Positions 44,346 through 55,589 of a DNA stretch of 64,000 nt are shown here, in pieces. The translations under genes and the position numbers were made by a program. The first letter of the stretch is position 1. Each line of letters opens with the position of its first letter. Below the pieces are notes generated by a model. That model did no database searches. It worked only from the letters and a program-made list of their open reading frames with translations, and had not been told where the DNA came from. Where the stretch lies: NCBI GenBank assembly GCA_963556195.1, contig OY744520.1:154790107-154854106 (forward strand), in the 5' to 3' direction. The DNA comes from Sepiola atlantica (Eukaryota > Mollusca > Cephalopoda > Sepiida > Sepiolidae).

Positions 44346-44799
44346 AGAAAAATTGGAAAACCCAAATATCTGTATCCAAGAGGATTACCAAAGGTTTTTT
44401 TAAAGAAAAAAACACTTTAAATGGGAAAATTAAGGTGCGATATTTCTTTCTGTGGCAAAACTACAAACAGAAAAGTACATGGTATTTAAGGGGTTAATTC
44501 ATGTCTGTTCGGAATAGACTGGATAGTACTGTTCAATTTATTCGAACTCCGAATGAACTTCCTTTGCAACCTAATAAACAGTACGGCAAAGAAAAAAATA
44601 TATATTAAAAATGGAAAATTCATGAATCAAATGAAAGAAGAATATTCCAGAGTGTTCTCTGAGGGTTTGTGTTTATGTAGAAAGACAGAAGTATAGTGTG
44701 AACTTAAGGAAAATGTCACCCCAATTTTAAACCAAAGAGACACGCCTCTTTTTCCAACTTATATACAATTAACAAATAACTGGAAATAGTAGACGAATG

Positions 44800-45410
44800 G
44801 GAGTTATATCTAAGGTAGACCATGCGGACTGGGCGTCCCCCGCCGTCTATGTCAATTAGAAAAACAAAACAAAAATAAGAGTGCGTGCCTAGTTTTTAAC
44901 CGAGTTAAACGACTGCCTGAAGGATCATAATTATCCAATTCCTTAGTCAGAGGACATTTTCTCAAAGTTGAATAGAGGAAAGTTTTTTTAAATCGATTTA
45001 TCTGACGCATACTTGCAGGTTAAAGTGAATGAGAAATGCTCAAAATAGTTGTGCTTAAATACACATGATGGAAATTTAAAACTAAAACTTCAGCTTAAAT
45101 GTCGCCTCAGTTTTGTTCCATCAGATAATGGACACTGTGTTTGCTATACCCTATAGTCTAGTCATAAGTAAGAACGTCCATGAACACAAAAACACATCAG
45201 AGCTATGTGCAAACGACTAAAAGAATTCATTTTTAAATTAAGTCTCGAGAAGTGTCAATTCTTCATGGAAACAATTAAATACCTCGGACAAGTGAAAGAC
45301 AGTGAAGGCAAAAAACCGGGCCCCCAGAGGACCGATGCCCTTGAAAATATGCATGCACCCGACACAGATACAAAACTACAATCGTTTCATCGGTTGGCTT
45401 AATATTATGC
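44800..45410 (+). pseudogene. gypsy reverse transcriptase remnant
   Basis: Across frames I read WASPAVYVNKKNK, CLVFNRVKRLPEGS, PEDIFSKLNRGKFF, IDLSDAYLQVKVNEKCSK (motif A with catalytic Asp) and QIMDTVFAIPYS. The catalytic YLDD motif should follow there but is replaced by YSLVISKN. KRLKEFIFKLSLEKCQFFME then IKYLGQVKDSEGKKP is the 'l......K CeF....v.yLG..is..Gi.p' block. Loss of the DD pair plus several stops makes it inactive. Confidence 0.8.
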
Positions 45411-45960
45411 GTTTTTAATTCCAAAAATGTACGATTTAAGAGCCCCCTTAACGAATTATTAAGGGAAGACAAAAAATGGATATGGTCAAAAGATTGTGAG
45501 ACGGTTTTCCAGAAAATAAGAAAAAGTCTACTCTCAAATCTAGCCGGAGCTCATTATGACCATGTAAAAGAAATCATCCTTGCGACTGATGTTAGTGAAT
45601 ACGGAGTGGGTACGGCACTGCTACACAAGTGTGAAGATAGTACTACTAAACCGATCGCGCACGCTTCAAACACGCTTCTACCGACTGAGAAACCCTATAG
45701 CCAGATAAGGAAAGAGGCAGTATCGATTGTGTTCAGGGTTAAAAAATAGCATCTCTTTTTACATGGTAGATTATTTATAATTCAAACAGACCATAAACCG
45801 TTAGTAACAATATTTGGATAAACAAGGCATTCCTACCAACACTGCTAACCGTTTACAGCGATGGTGTGTAACCCTACTGAACTATCATTCAGAATACATC
45901 GCATCCTAAACAACATGGGCATGCGGATGGACTGTCAAGATAAATCCCCAAAGATGAAGA
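45411..45960 (+). pseudogene. gypsy RNase H remnant
   Basis: One frame reads RAPLNELLREDKKWIWSKDC, FQKIRKSLLSNLAGAHYD, IILATDVSEYGVGTALLH (the RNase H catalytic Asp is in 'TDASdyGiGavL' of the family), IAHASNTLLPTEKPYSQIRK and EAVSIVF. After a stop come HLFLHGRLFIIQTDHKPLVT and IFG. These are consecutive blocks of the gypsy RNase H. The frame is nearly intact over 45,411-45,748. Confidence 0.82.
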
Positions 45961-46219
45961 AATTTAAGAAGAGACGGTTATAGCTAAACTAAAAAAGGAC
46001 AAAGAAATCTCAGGTTTGTTGTTAAACACTATCAGATAATTACCTTTAATATTGGAACACATTTTAAAAAGGAAGCCGAAAAAATATGATTTCATATTAA
46101 AAATAAAGGACCAGACGAGATTGAACGAAAAGAAAAAATAGGGAACCCAGATTTCACCTTTCTCAATATGAGACACCACTTTAGATATAACACGCATATA
46201 TAATTGTAATACCTCAATA

Positions 46220-47092
46220 TCAACGTAAAGTTATGCTGATAAAATTTCATACCAGTCATCCTGGCATGCCCCGGATGAAATCACTCATGCGATACTACGT
46301 ATACTGGCCAGGGAAATAGAAAGTTTAATAAAACCATGCCGAGATTGTCAATTGGCTGCAAGGGCACCTCCGGTCAAAACGAATCCTTGGCCAAAAACGG
46401 ATTTGCCGTGGGTACGTCTACATATAGATTATGCTGGACCGATTAATGGATATTATTACTTGATCTTGGCTGACTCTTTCTCGAAATGGCTTGAGGTATT
46501 CAAGTACAAACATCCTACATATCAGAACATCATCAGTGCATTATATGAAATTTTCAGTCGTTTCGGGGTTCCCAGGACACTGTTCAGCGACAATGATACG
46601 GCGTTTCCAGAACAGGAATTTGAAGATTTTTGAACTTCCATGGACATTGAACATATTACTAACCCAGTATATCATGCTAGATCGAACGGTCAACACGAAG
46701 AGAATTGTTTATACGTTTAAGCGTGCCTTACAAAAAAAAAATATGTGAGCACGGAAGAAAAAAGTTTCCAGAAATTTTAGCAATTGTTAGGGTTACTCCT
46801 AATGGCAACGACGACTCGAAGTTGTCCCTGCTAAATCTATGTTCGCAAGGAAAATACGATCGATTTTCGATAGATTGATATAATATCCGAAGAAAAAAGT
46901 TGCTAAAAAGGAATGAGATGTAAACATAAGATACTCACCATGTTATAAGGTATATTTATGACATTTTTAAAGATGGGAAAAGTTATCTGATGGATGTTAT
47001 AATTCAGAAAATTATTGGCAAAGTGGTCTACACCATGAAAATCAACACTTTGTGTGTAAAAGACACATTAACAAAATTAGACTAAGATATGC
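46220..47092 (+). pseudogene. gypsy integrase remnant
   Basis: The HHCC zinc domain is traceable as FHTSHPGMPRMKSLMRYYVY, WPGK and CRDCQLAA. In the core, LPWVRLHIDYAGPINGYYYL has the first Asp (HIDYAGP), VPRTLFSDNDTAFPEQEFED the second, and ARSNGQHEENCLYV the Glu, each in a separate or shifted frame. DGKSYLMDVIIQKIIGKVVY near 46,970 looks like the C-terminal GPY/F-type module. Intact integrase would insert the element's cDNA; the stops at 46,319-46,335 and after 46,633 abolish that. Confidence 0.82.
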
Positions 47093-47346
47093 TGAAAATA
47101 ATGAAAAAAGCAAAGAAAGAAGTCCCAATGGCGATTCTATGTTATGCTTTTGACATGCCACTACCCAATATTGTACACGAACCTATGTATACATATACTG
47201 GACTAGCCTCACGAGCTGCACAAAATTTGTCTTCGAACCAAACTGGAAATGATTCAATTCCATTAGTTCGGAATAAAAGAAAAAGCACACGCAAAAGAAA
47301 ACCAGTTGATCGTATCAGTTCGGATCCTATAACAAAGAAATATTAA
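47089..47346 (+). pseudogene. gypsy Pol C-terminal tail
   Basis: Open frame of 85 codons rich in Lys, Arg, Ser and Pro (VRNKRKSTRKRKPVDRI). It ends 40 bp before the 3' LTR, as Pol of this group does. The basic, proline-containing tail after the integrase is typical of Mag-like gypsy elements and is probably the end of pol rather than a separate gene. Confidence 0.6.
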
Positions 47347-47386
47347 AAACAGAAAATTCAAGGGATATTTTCAGCTTCGGGGGAAG

Positions 47387-47606
47387 TGTTGTGATTGGAT
47401 ACCTGACTCTCCTCAAAGCTGATAAGTATACTAGTCTGTAGTATTTATGTGGAACCATATTCGACGGTATTTGACTGTATTCCCATTGGATTACCGGTAG
47501 TTATATTGTTTTGTGTAAGATATACGTTGTAATAAACCACCCCTTTTTAAATACCTTACACTCTGGTTATGTTTATTATTATAACTTCTAACTAAGTTAT
47601 ATCACA
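47387..47606 (+). repeat. Ty3/gypsy relic, 3' LTR
   Basis: Starts TGTTGTGATTGGATACC, directly after the purine-rich GGGGGAAG (47,379-47,386), a polypurine-tract-like primer site. It ends TATATCACA. It aligns with the 5' LTR but lacks that copy's (TA)-rich insertion. Confidence 0.88.
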
Positions 47607-49014
47607 TTAACACATAACTCAAGAATCATTTTCAAATCTTTATGGCTAATTATTTAACTTACAACAAACACACAACTTTGTCAGCCGTACTTACTATCAT
47701 TAATTAGCTTTATAAAAATTAAAGGCTAATCTGAAGTGCACAGATCAACAAATAAACTGATTATAGTCATTGTGGCGCATTATATTTAGCGTTATCGTAT
47801 GAAAGGACCTTTGTATTTGGTACGGTAACTATACACTACGAATCTAACGTTTATAAAGCCTGTATTTTCGGGGGAATGCCATTTCCTTGTTGGACTTAAA
47901 CGAATAAGTGTGAAGTTGCGTTTGGATCGGTTATCATCTTTATTACTTCTTCAGTCCAGCTTTTTTGACGCCGTATTTTTGTTAGTGAAAATACGTTTAG
48001 CATTCAAATAATACTTTACATCATATTTTCACGTTTCTAAATTTAATAAGTATTTCGTTTGCTATATCATGTATTCTATTTAATTTTATAGTTCTTCCCT
48101 TGATATTTACGATCTTTTTAGTCTAAAGTACCCCTCGATAGGAATATTCCTTTGTAAATTTAGTAAATAAATATTGTTCTTATATTTAATAAAAACACAT
48201 TTCGTTTATAAAAATATAAAACATGGTGACAAATGTGTTGTTTCACGTTTTCAGCGTACTTTTAAAACGCGAATTTTAGACACTGTTGTCCTGTATTTTA
48301 TTTTCAGTTTCTTCAAATAGATATTTAATTCTTAAAAACGTACACACACTGGTTATTCAATTTTACATGTTATTATAACGCCATGAATATAAATAGAATA
48401 GCGTCAGAGAAAATTTAAAAAATAATTTACACTTAAACTGCATTATCTAAAAAAAAATACTTATAGTTTTATTATAAGTGTATTCAATTACCAACCTTAC
48501 GGGACTTATAAAGAGAAAATAAGTTTTATATTTTTATTTTTAAAACTCAAAAGTTTATAATAATAGAAAGTAAACATGAATGAAAATAATTATATGAATT
48601 TCAGAATTAGTTCAGTATTATGTTGACTTCCTCAACTTTCCATGAAAACGTTTGCGTAGTGAAAATGTTACGTGCAAAATATGTTAATCATTCGTTTTCG
48701 CCCCACATTTGTCCATGTTATAAATAGTGTTGTTTATTTTCGATCACAATAATCGAATGATAAGTACAAAGTTTTCACGGTTTTATTACAATGTAGTGCA
48801 ACCGTCATCGATAACACTGGTGACATTTTTTGTATTTGTCCGGTTGCTTACGCTATGGGTTCGCATTATAATCTTACTCTATCACTTTTGCGATTAAAAA
48901 AAAAATTCACTCCTAATACTTTATCTGACATCAAATACCGAACTTTTTTTTACTCGTATTTTTCCTTATTTAAATATTTAAGAATTAAAGACACACCTAA
49001 AATAATGTTTAGAT

Positions 49015-49016
<2 letters not shown>
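47607..49016. other. no gene recognised
   Basis: A+T-rich, no recognisable feature beyond the possible TTAACA target copy at 47,607. Confidence 0.5.

Positions 49017-49055
<39 letters not shown>
49017..49055. repeat. (TA)n microsatellite
   Basis: Uninterrupted TA units. Confidence 0.95.
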
Positions 49056-49057
<2 letters not shown>

Positions 49058-49365
49058 ACTAACACCTATTTACGCATACGTACATATATACATTGCATTC
49101 ATTGTTAACAACATTTAAAAATATCGTTTCACATTATTACCTGATTTTATCAAAAATCTCAACGAATACAACAAATGTGTGACACTGTCATTTCTGTGGA
49201 TATACTAACAATAATTGAGCGTTACAAAAAATTAATCTGATTTGAAAAATACAAATAAACAAATTTTTCGCAGACAAACGTTTCTCATTCGCTTTTAAGC
49301 TACTTTCGAATTGAAATAAAGAACAAAAACAAATAGGTATTCTTCATAAAAAACTATTTCAAACT

Positions 49366-49440
49366 TGACGTATTGGTCCAATGGTTTAGCGAACAAAAGT
49401 AAGACATCCAGGTTATTATTTCGAACTCCAGACGGGCCGT
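49366..49440 (+). mobile_element. tRNA-like SINE head fragment
   Basis: TATTGGTCCAATGGTTTAGCG has a good pol III A box. At the usual distance CCAGGTTATTATTTCGAACTCC (B box core TTCGAACTCC) follows. The overall shape is that of a Glu/Gly-type tRNA, but the T arm carries an insertion and the acceptor ends do not pair, so it is a SINE or tRNA pseudogene rather than a working tRNA. Confidence 0.5.
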
Positions 49441-50965
49441 ACTTTGTACTCTAATTGTATCCAAAATAAAACTTAGTTATTTCAAATTTTAATATGGAGC
49501 GGGTTATTAAGTTTTACATTTTACTTCTGAAATCTACGTAATTTACATTATATATATATATATTGTTTTTGTTGACATTATTATATCGGCCGGTGCTATT
49601 TATAATGATTGCATTATTTAAACTGTTAAACACTGGCCTGTGTATGGAGGTATAAACTACATCTTTATGCTTGCACTTGTTACATAAACTACATTTGTTT
49701 TTATCAATAGAGTTAGAGAGGTCAGTTGATGATTGTGTGTATTTTTATTATTACGCTAGGATTGAAAAATTTTGTCATTATTCTGATGTTCTTATACATG
49801 GAAATTTAAAATTAAATACAGTTGAAGATAATTATCTAATCTTATTTCTGGTTTGAGTTTAATTTGAACATTAAATAATATTTTTGTAAATGAGTTTACG
49901 TCGAATATTATTCGTTGTATATTCTGGTAAAGTTCAAGCATTCCCATCGTTTGTGTAACAATAAGGTTTTTTGGCTGAATAATTACGTTAAATGCTTAAC
50001 CGCTTCAGAAAAGATGAAGTCGCTAGTTTTGGGGGTAAATATAGTTCACGAATTAGCTATGTCCGGTGGTGCTTAAGGCGAACTTTTTAAATGTATGCCT
50101 GATTTTCAGAATCTATTATTGAAAAATGAAGCAAATGTTTTATCCTCGTCTGAGGAATAAGTGAAATTTTCAATTGCATTCCAAACGACATTCTGCGAAA
50201 AAACATTTTTGATTTCGTTAATTTGACCCCATGCGATATTGTTTACATTAATACTTACATCCTTTGATCGTTTTTTTTATTGTCTTGAAGCCTTCCGTCT
50301 GCTCCTTTTTTGTTCCAGAAATCTTTCTTCGGCTTCGTTTTTGTTTAGTAGAAGCTTTTGAACTTGTTCTTCTGTTTGTGTTTCTGTTTACACTGTATTC
50401 TTAGCTTTTTGTTCATGTTGCATTTGGAATTTTACGGGTTCTGTCAAATTTAATTTAAAATCTTCCAAATTTTACAATGTATCTTCATAGAATACGACTT
50501 TTTATATAACGAAAAATTTGTTGTAAAAAGAGAAAGAGAGTATGGCACTTTTTTTTCTTCGACCAGAAAAATAACTTTTAGTACGCTTTTCACGTAACCG
50601 TCAAATTTGCAATGAGACTTTTATGAAACAGAAACAAATAGTTTTTATGTGTTTTCTTTCGGCGGCTAGAATGCTTCCCCTTTGGAGAGAAAAAGAAAAT
50701 ATAATGAATTCATGTTGTCAGAAATGATCACAGTTCTGGAATAGCAATAAAGAAAAAACTGACTTTCTTTCTCTGAGAGAAAATAAGTTTGTTTCTACGT
50801 AATGAAAAAATAAAAGAATCTACTTTAGTTAACAACAAATCCAACTTATGAGATTTATATATTTTTGTTCGTCGGTAAAAGTCAATTTTAAGAACTAAAA
50901 CGTTGTCGGGTAAGTTTGCTGTTTATCACCCACGTTTGTTCTTTTTTAAGGTTCTCACCAAAAGA
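49441..50965. other. no gene recognised
   Basis: A short (TA)n at 49,548-49,563; the remainder is A+T-rich without recognisable protein. Confidence 0.5.
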
Positions 50966-50972
50966 ACTTAAT

Positions 50973-51112
50973 GTACTTCGTCACCAGTTGTGGCGTCTAG
51001 TTTAGATTTCTTAAGAATTCCTCACTGTACCTCGTCACTAGTTGTTATGGCGTCCATTTTAAGGTGGTTAAAAATCTCTTACTGTATCTCGTCACCAGTT
51101 GTTTTGGGCCTA
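50973..51112 (-). repeat. short tandem repeat, ~55-bp unit, three copies
   Basis: On the minus strand CAACTGGTGACGAGATACAG, CAACTAGTGACGAGGTACAG and CAACTGGTGACGAAGTACAT are spaced 54-57 bp apart (plus-strand starts 50,973, 51,027 and 51,084). TGGTGACGAG resembles sequence found just inside LTRs, so a duplicated LTR-edge fragment is possible. Confidence 0.75.
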
Positions 51113-51189
51113 TAAAGGGTCGGAAGGAAAACACGTACTCAGAGTTTAGAGAAACAAGTGTATTGAAAAAAGTATAATACAACAGAGAA

Positions 51190-51500
51190 CACGAGGAATA
51201 TGTGACACAAGGTCGGAAAGTGGAGGAAGAGTCAAGCCAACGCCCATAAAGAATGGAGCACTCTGGCCTAGCAAAAATAGCCTGTGAAACCCCGTCGGCA
51301 TTCCCCGGTAAGGGCGCCTCAGGCAGCAAGCAATAAAATTACTCCTTCCCAAAGAGTGGAGGCAAGGCCTGGGAGGGTGCACCTCCTAGGAAAACCCAGG
51401 ACAGTATACCTCAGCCCGGCAGATAAAAGCCACAGAAATGGCCCAGTTCCTGCCGGACTGATTATCGAGAACAAATCCTCGACTGGTATTAGCCCATCCT
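51190..51500 (-). mobile_element. U2-headed SINE family, body type A, reverse copy
   Basis: On the minus strand: AGTCGAGGATTTGTTCTCG (worn U2 head, the counterpart of AGTGTAGTATCTGTTCCGA), CAGTCCGGCAGGAACTGGGC, CTAGGAGGTGCACCCTCCC, GAAGGAGTAATTTTATTGCT, CCTGAGGCGCCCTTACCGGG, GAATGCCGACGGGGTTTCAC and TTTCCGACCTTGTGTCACAT. It shares its head variant with the copy at 2,150, suggesting a subfamily. Frames on either strand are accidental. Confidence 0.82.
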
Positions 51501-51632
51501 GACGTTCTCAATCACCGGAGTTAATGAGAGACTGAACAGGATGGTGTGGTTCCAACACTGATAGGCTGGGGTTCCCAGTATTTATGGTGAGTAGAAGTGT
51601 TCAAGTAGTCCGTAAAGATTAGGTACCATAAC

Positions 51633-51653
51633 AATATATATATATATATATAT

Positions 51654-51716
<63 letters not shown>
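51633..51716. repeat. (TA)n microsatellite
   Basis: TA units with one ACATACAT break near 51,656. Confidence 0.96.
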
Positions 51717-51718
<2 letters not shown>

Positions 51719-52013
51719 AACGCAGCAACTTTTTGTTAAGAATAGTATAAAACACTAGCAGCATAAGAGAGCAGCGAAAAGGGGACGGAACGTGACAGCT
51801 CCTACACATAAAAGCAAATATGCAGGTTTTTTTGAATTATCAAATAATACATGTTTTCCGAAATCAAACACGGCCAAGAAGTAGATAACTTATGGCATCA
51901 TCTCACATCTGAAATTTAGTGTTATGGTTCGTAAAAGTCTGGCAGGCCTGAAGAGCCATATCCTTACCCCTTTTACACTAATATCACATCGATACGCCAC
52001 CGAATAGACATCA

Positions 52014-52014
52014 G

Positions 52015-52099
<85 letters not shown>
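52014..52099. repeat. (TA)n microsatellite, then GTACACGTGTGTG
   Basis: About 42 TA units, among the longest runs in the window. Confidence 0.97.
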
Positions 52100-52104
<5 letters not shown>

Positions 52105-52854
52105 GTGTGTGTATGTATTTGTATACAGCGAGAAAGAGGCGTATATAATGTATTTCCCAGTGTGTCATGACGATTTATGAGTATAATTAGAATTATAAAA
52201 TTATATAAATCTAAAATTGTGCAATAAACATTTTCCAACAAACAGTTAGCTTTCTACCTCTGTTGCAACACAAACACATGTAGCTTTATCATAAAAAATC
52301 ACATATGCACGCATCTAGACTAACGTACACACACACACTCACACACACAACTATGTAGTATCGAAATATGCAGATTAGCGTAATGATTAGACATTATTGT
52401 TGTGTAAATGATTTAATTTCAGTCTCCATGCTCTTTTTTAGTCGCTTTTTTTCTCGAGAAGCAATTTGAAAAATAATAAATTACAGCTCAATTAATTTGT
52501 CTAGAACTAAAAAAATTTATAAAAAATACAAGAAGACTAATCACGTTAGAGATTTGTGAATTACGTCTTTTAAAGGTAATTAACACCCATTAACATGTGT
52601 CCGATTGTTTTGTCCGCTATCATAATTTCCAGGTTACAACGGACATTAGAATAGTAACCGATACCTGGCCGATAGCACTTTTGAAAGAACATTGGGACAC
52701 GGCTTTTTAGAATGCTTTGATTCTGTCTAATATAATGGTGCCATTAGAATGCATGATACAATTTGGGCCCTTTAAGAAACCGCGTACAATTATTAGGTGT
52801 TAATCATTTCTTTTCGAAGTGGACACGCACTTGTGTGATGACATTTAGAACACC

Positions 52855-52856
<2 letters not shown>
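52100..52856. other. no gene recognised
   Basis: A (CA)n patch at 52,328-52,349; nothing else recognisable. Confidence 0.5.

Positions 52857-52920
<64 letters not shown>
52857..52920. repeat. (TA)n microsatellite
   Basis: About 32 TA units. Confidence 0.97.
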
Positions 52921-52921
<1 letters not shown>

Positions 52922-53157
52922 TTTTAGAGTGAAATACATTCCAGAAGGAAATCCTAGTATGAGAGCTCAATGTATAAAACAGAGCAAGAATAAAATAATA
53001 TAAAGTAACACGGAATCACATAATCACCTGTTCGATCATTTATGTCGACCCTCGGGCCTTTTCAAGCACCAAAAACGACGCGATTGTATGTTTGAACATG
53101 AAAAAAGAGAAATTCACATTCAATATTCAATACACATATAGAGAGAACGACAACATA

Positions 53158-53160
<3 letters not shown>

Positions 53161-53251
<91 letters not shown>
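53161..53251. repeat. (TA)n-(GA)n compound microsatellite
   Basis: About 30 TA units pass directly into about 14 GA units. Confidence 0.96.
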
Positions 53252-53253
<2 letters not shown>

Positions 53254-54544
53254 GATTGTACGATTTATAACGGAAGGCAATATAGTGAGGGGAAAGAGAG
53301 TAATACACATAGAGAGAGGGGAAATTTTATGATTTACAGTGGAAGGTATATAGGGATGGGGAAGGAAGGTGAGATATCATAACTAGGCTAATCTCTGGCC
53401 CTACTTACAACTGCGTAACCCTAAGTTCTTTTAAATCGTCGGAAATTCAAATTATAACGTCTGCAAATCCTCAGTCTGGCGATTGAGAAATTATTTAGGA
53501 GGGAGAGGGGAGAGGAAAAGAAGATGGGAGAAAGGGAAGAAGGAAAAACCACAGATTACAGAATAGATTCAATTGCCGTAGTGAATCCTAGGATTGTTTG
53601 ATTGTTTTCCAGTTAATATGATTATGATACAATTGGAATTATCTACAATTGGAATACTTTTCATGGTGCTTATATTACTCCATAATAAGGCAAAACTAGT
53701 TAATGTTTTACATAGATGTGGGTAGGGGTGTGGGTGGGTGATCCTGTAAATATAGTTATTGACTTGGGGACTTTTATTTAATCTTAACGTTATGGCTGAT
53801 ATTATTATTATTATTTCTTTTATTCCTGTAATTGTTTAATCACTTGGCGACACATGAATAATAAAAAAAAAGTGTCTGTCATTCTGGCATGGTTTCAGCG
53901 TGTCACAGCCTTGGCTGTCTTGCGATCTGTTTTCATATTTTTTCCTTCTTCGCTTACTTCCACCTTCTTTTTCCCTCCCCTCTCCATTTAGAACAGGTAG
54001 TAATATTTTTACCGTTGTAATTTTCGTGCTTGCGTTTCTACATAATGAATGTGTTAGTTTTGAAAAAAGTTACGTTTCCTATTGTATTCTATGATTAACC
54101 TAATTAGGGATTTAAAAATGGTTATATGTCGCAATGCAACTTGTTCTATTATTCATTTGTGTGATTCATTCTTCTTCAAAAGTGTTTGCAATCTCAGCCA
54201 CGTTATGTAATTCTTCATCTTTCCTCTGACAAGTCAGATTATATTTATTTATGACGTCAATTGAACTTAGTCAATTCGTGTCGTCTATGTGCTAAACACT
54301 CTTTTTTATAGGCTATATATTTGAAAATGCCGATTTTTGCTGAAACTTCTCCACCGATTTCCATAGAGTTCAAAACAAGGGAAATATGACTATGAGAATT
54401 TAATAAGCTATGTACTCCGGTTGGTTATTTAGTTCCAGTCAAAATCAAACTCATGAATTAAGAAATCATTGTAAAATAATCAATCCATGAGATGTCTATA
54501 TGATGAAATATGAAGAAGTCAATCTGTCTTCAAACTGCAAGTTG
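53252..54544. other. no gene recognised
   Basis: Purine-rich 53,270-53,550, then A+T-rich. Contains a short ATT run at 53,800-53,815. No protein family recognised. Confidence 0.5.
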
Positions 54545-54680
54545 TTATAGCAGCTACATTCCGTCTTGGCACGGACCATTTTTTTTATAATCAGATAATG
54601 TCCGCCTTCGTCCTAAGAGGTGCAACTTCCCAGGCATTGCCTCTTTTAGTATTTCAGGTTATTTTATTGCATAATAAAAC
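54545..54680 (+). mobile_element. U2-headed SINE family, body type A, heavily degraded copy
   Basis: CCGTCTTGGCACGGACCATT, TTATAATCAGATAATGTCCG, TCCTAAGAGGTGCAACTTCC then CAGGCATTGCCTC and GGTTATTTTATTGC follow the body order seen at 24,781-24,890. The U2 head is not recognisable and the GCCGACGGGG block is missing. Confidence 0.6.
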
Positions 54681-54777
54681 CGATTTTTCTATATAATCAA
54701 TAAAAAGATGCTTGGTTATTCGTTTTATTGTTATATATAGTTATGGAATCATCTTCAGCGAAACTTATGGTCAGCAT

Positions 54778-54778
<1 letters not shown>

Positions 54779-54823
<45 letters not shown>

Positions 54824-54845
54824 TATATATAGAGAGAGAGAGAGG
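54779..54845. repeat. (TA)n-(GA)n compound microsatellite
   Basis: TA units with one GATA, then GA units. Confidence 0.95.
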
Positions 54846-55589
54846 AAGACACATAGAGAGGGATATTACATAGAGAACAGGACAACAATGTTTCTGCTAT
54901 GCGTGTCCTGACATGCGCAAAACGTAATCGAGAACGAAAAAGTGTAAACAACGAGAACCTCATATTCTGTTTTTTTTTTGTACGACGGACATTTTGTTGT
55001 GTCATGTGAAGAAAAGCCATTCTGTAAATCAAATTCAAAATGGGTTGATGTAAATTACGGATGATGACTACGTAAATTACCGAAATCTAATGAATGGAGG
55101 GAAACGTTATCAATACACTCTGTAGGTGAGTTAATTTAAACACGCAACCGCGTTAACTGCTTCCGCCCTGACTAAAATGTTATAGCACACAATTATTTAG
55201 GACAAACATCATTAGGCTTATCAATATATTACATACAAATTGACTACTGTACTAGCAGCTTGAAAATCTCATCGTGTCTAACCAAACTGAGAATCTGTGA
55301 TACAGCAAAACAGCGGTCTGTGGATGATTAATCCTCCACTTTATAATAAAGATCAATGAGTATTTATGTGTATATAAATAAATATAAATCTGTCCCGTCA
55401 TACAAAGATAGCGAATAAAAACGTGTCTTTATCTATCCCCCGGACGAATCTATTTAAACTGGTGAGGGGTAGGAGAATGCACATAGGAAGTGACACAACT
55501 GCTGTTGCCTGAAATGAATTTGAAAAAAAATCTTTCACTCTAAATAAAAAGAAAAGTTTTATTTCCTCTAGAATATATATTTATAGATA
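54846..55589. other. no gene recognised
   Basis: Nothing recognisable. Confidence 0.45.

Larger units (their letters stand above)
42485..47606 (+). mobile_element. Ty3/gypsy LTR retrotransposon relic with both LTRs
   Basis: About 5.1 kb long with LTRs, gag, nucleocapsid knuckles, protease, RT, RNase H, integrase and a polypurine-like tract in the usual gypsy order (RT before integrase). Many stops and frameshifts show it is inactive. A possible 6-bp target duplication TTAACA is seen at 42,476-42,481 and 47,607-47,612. The left one sits 3 bp before the aligned LTR start, because the LTR edge is worn. The coding content resembles the Mag-like gypsy elements common in invertebrates, by recollection only. 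Confidence 0.88.
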
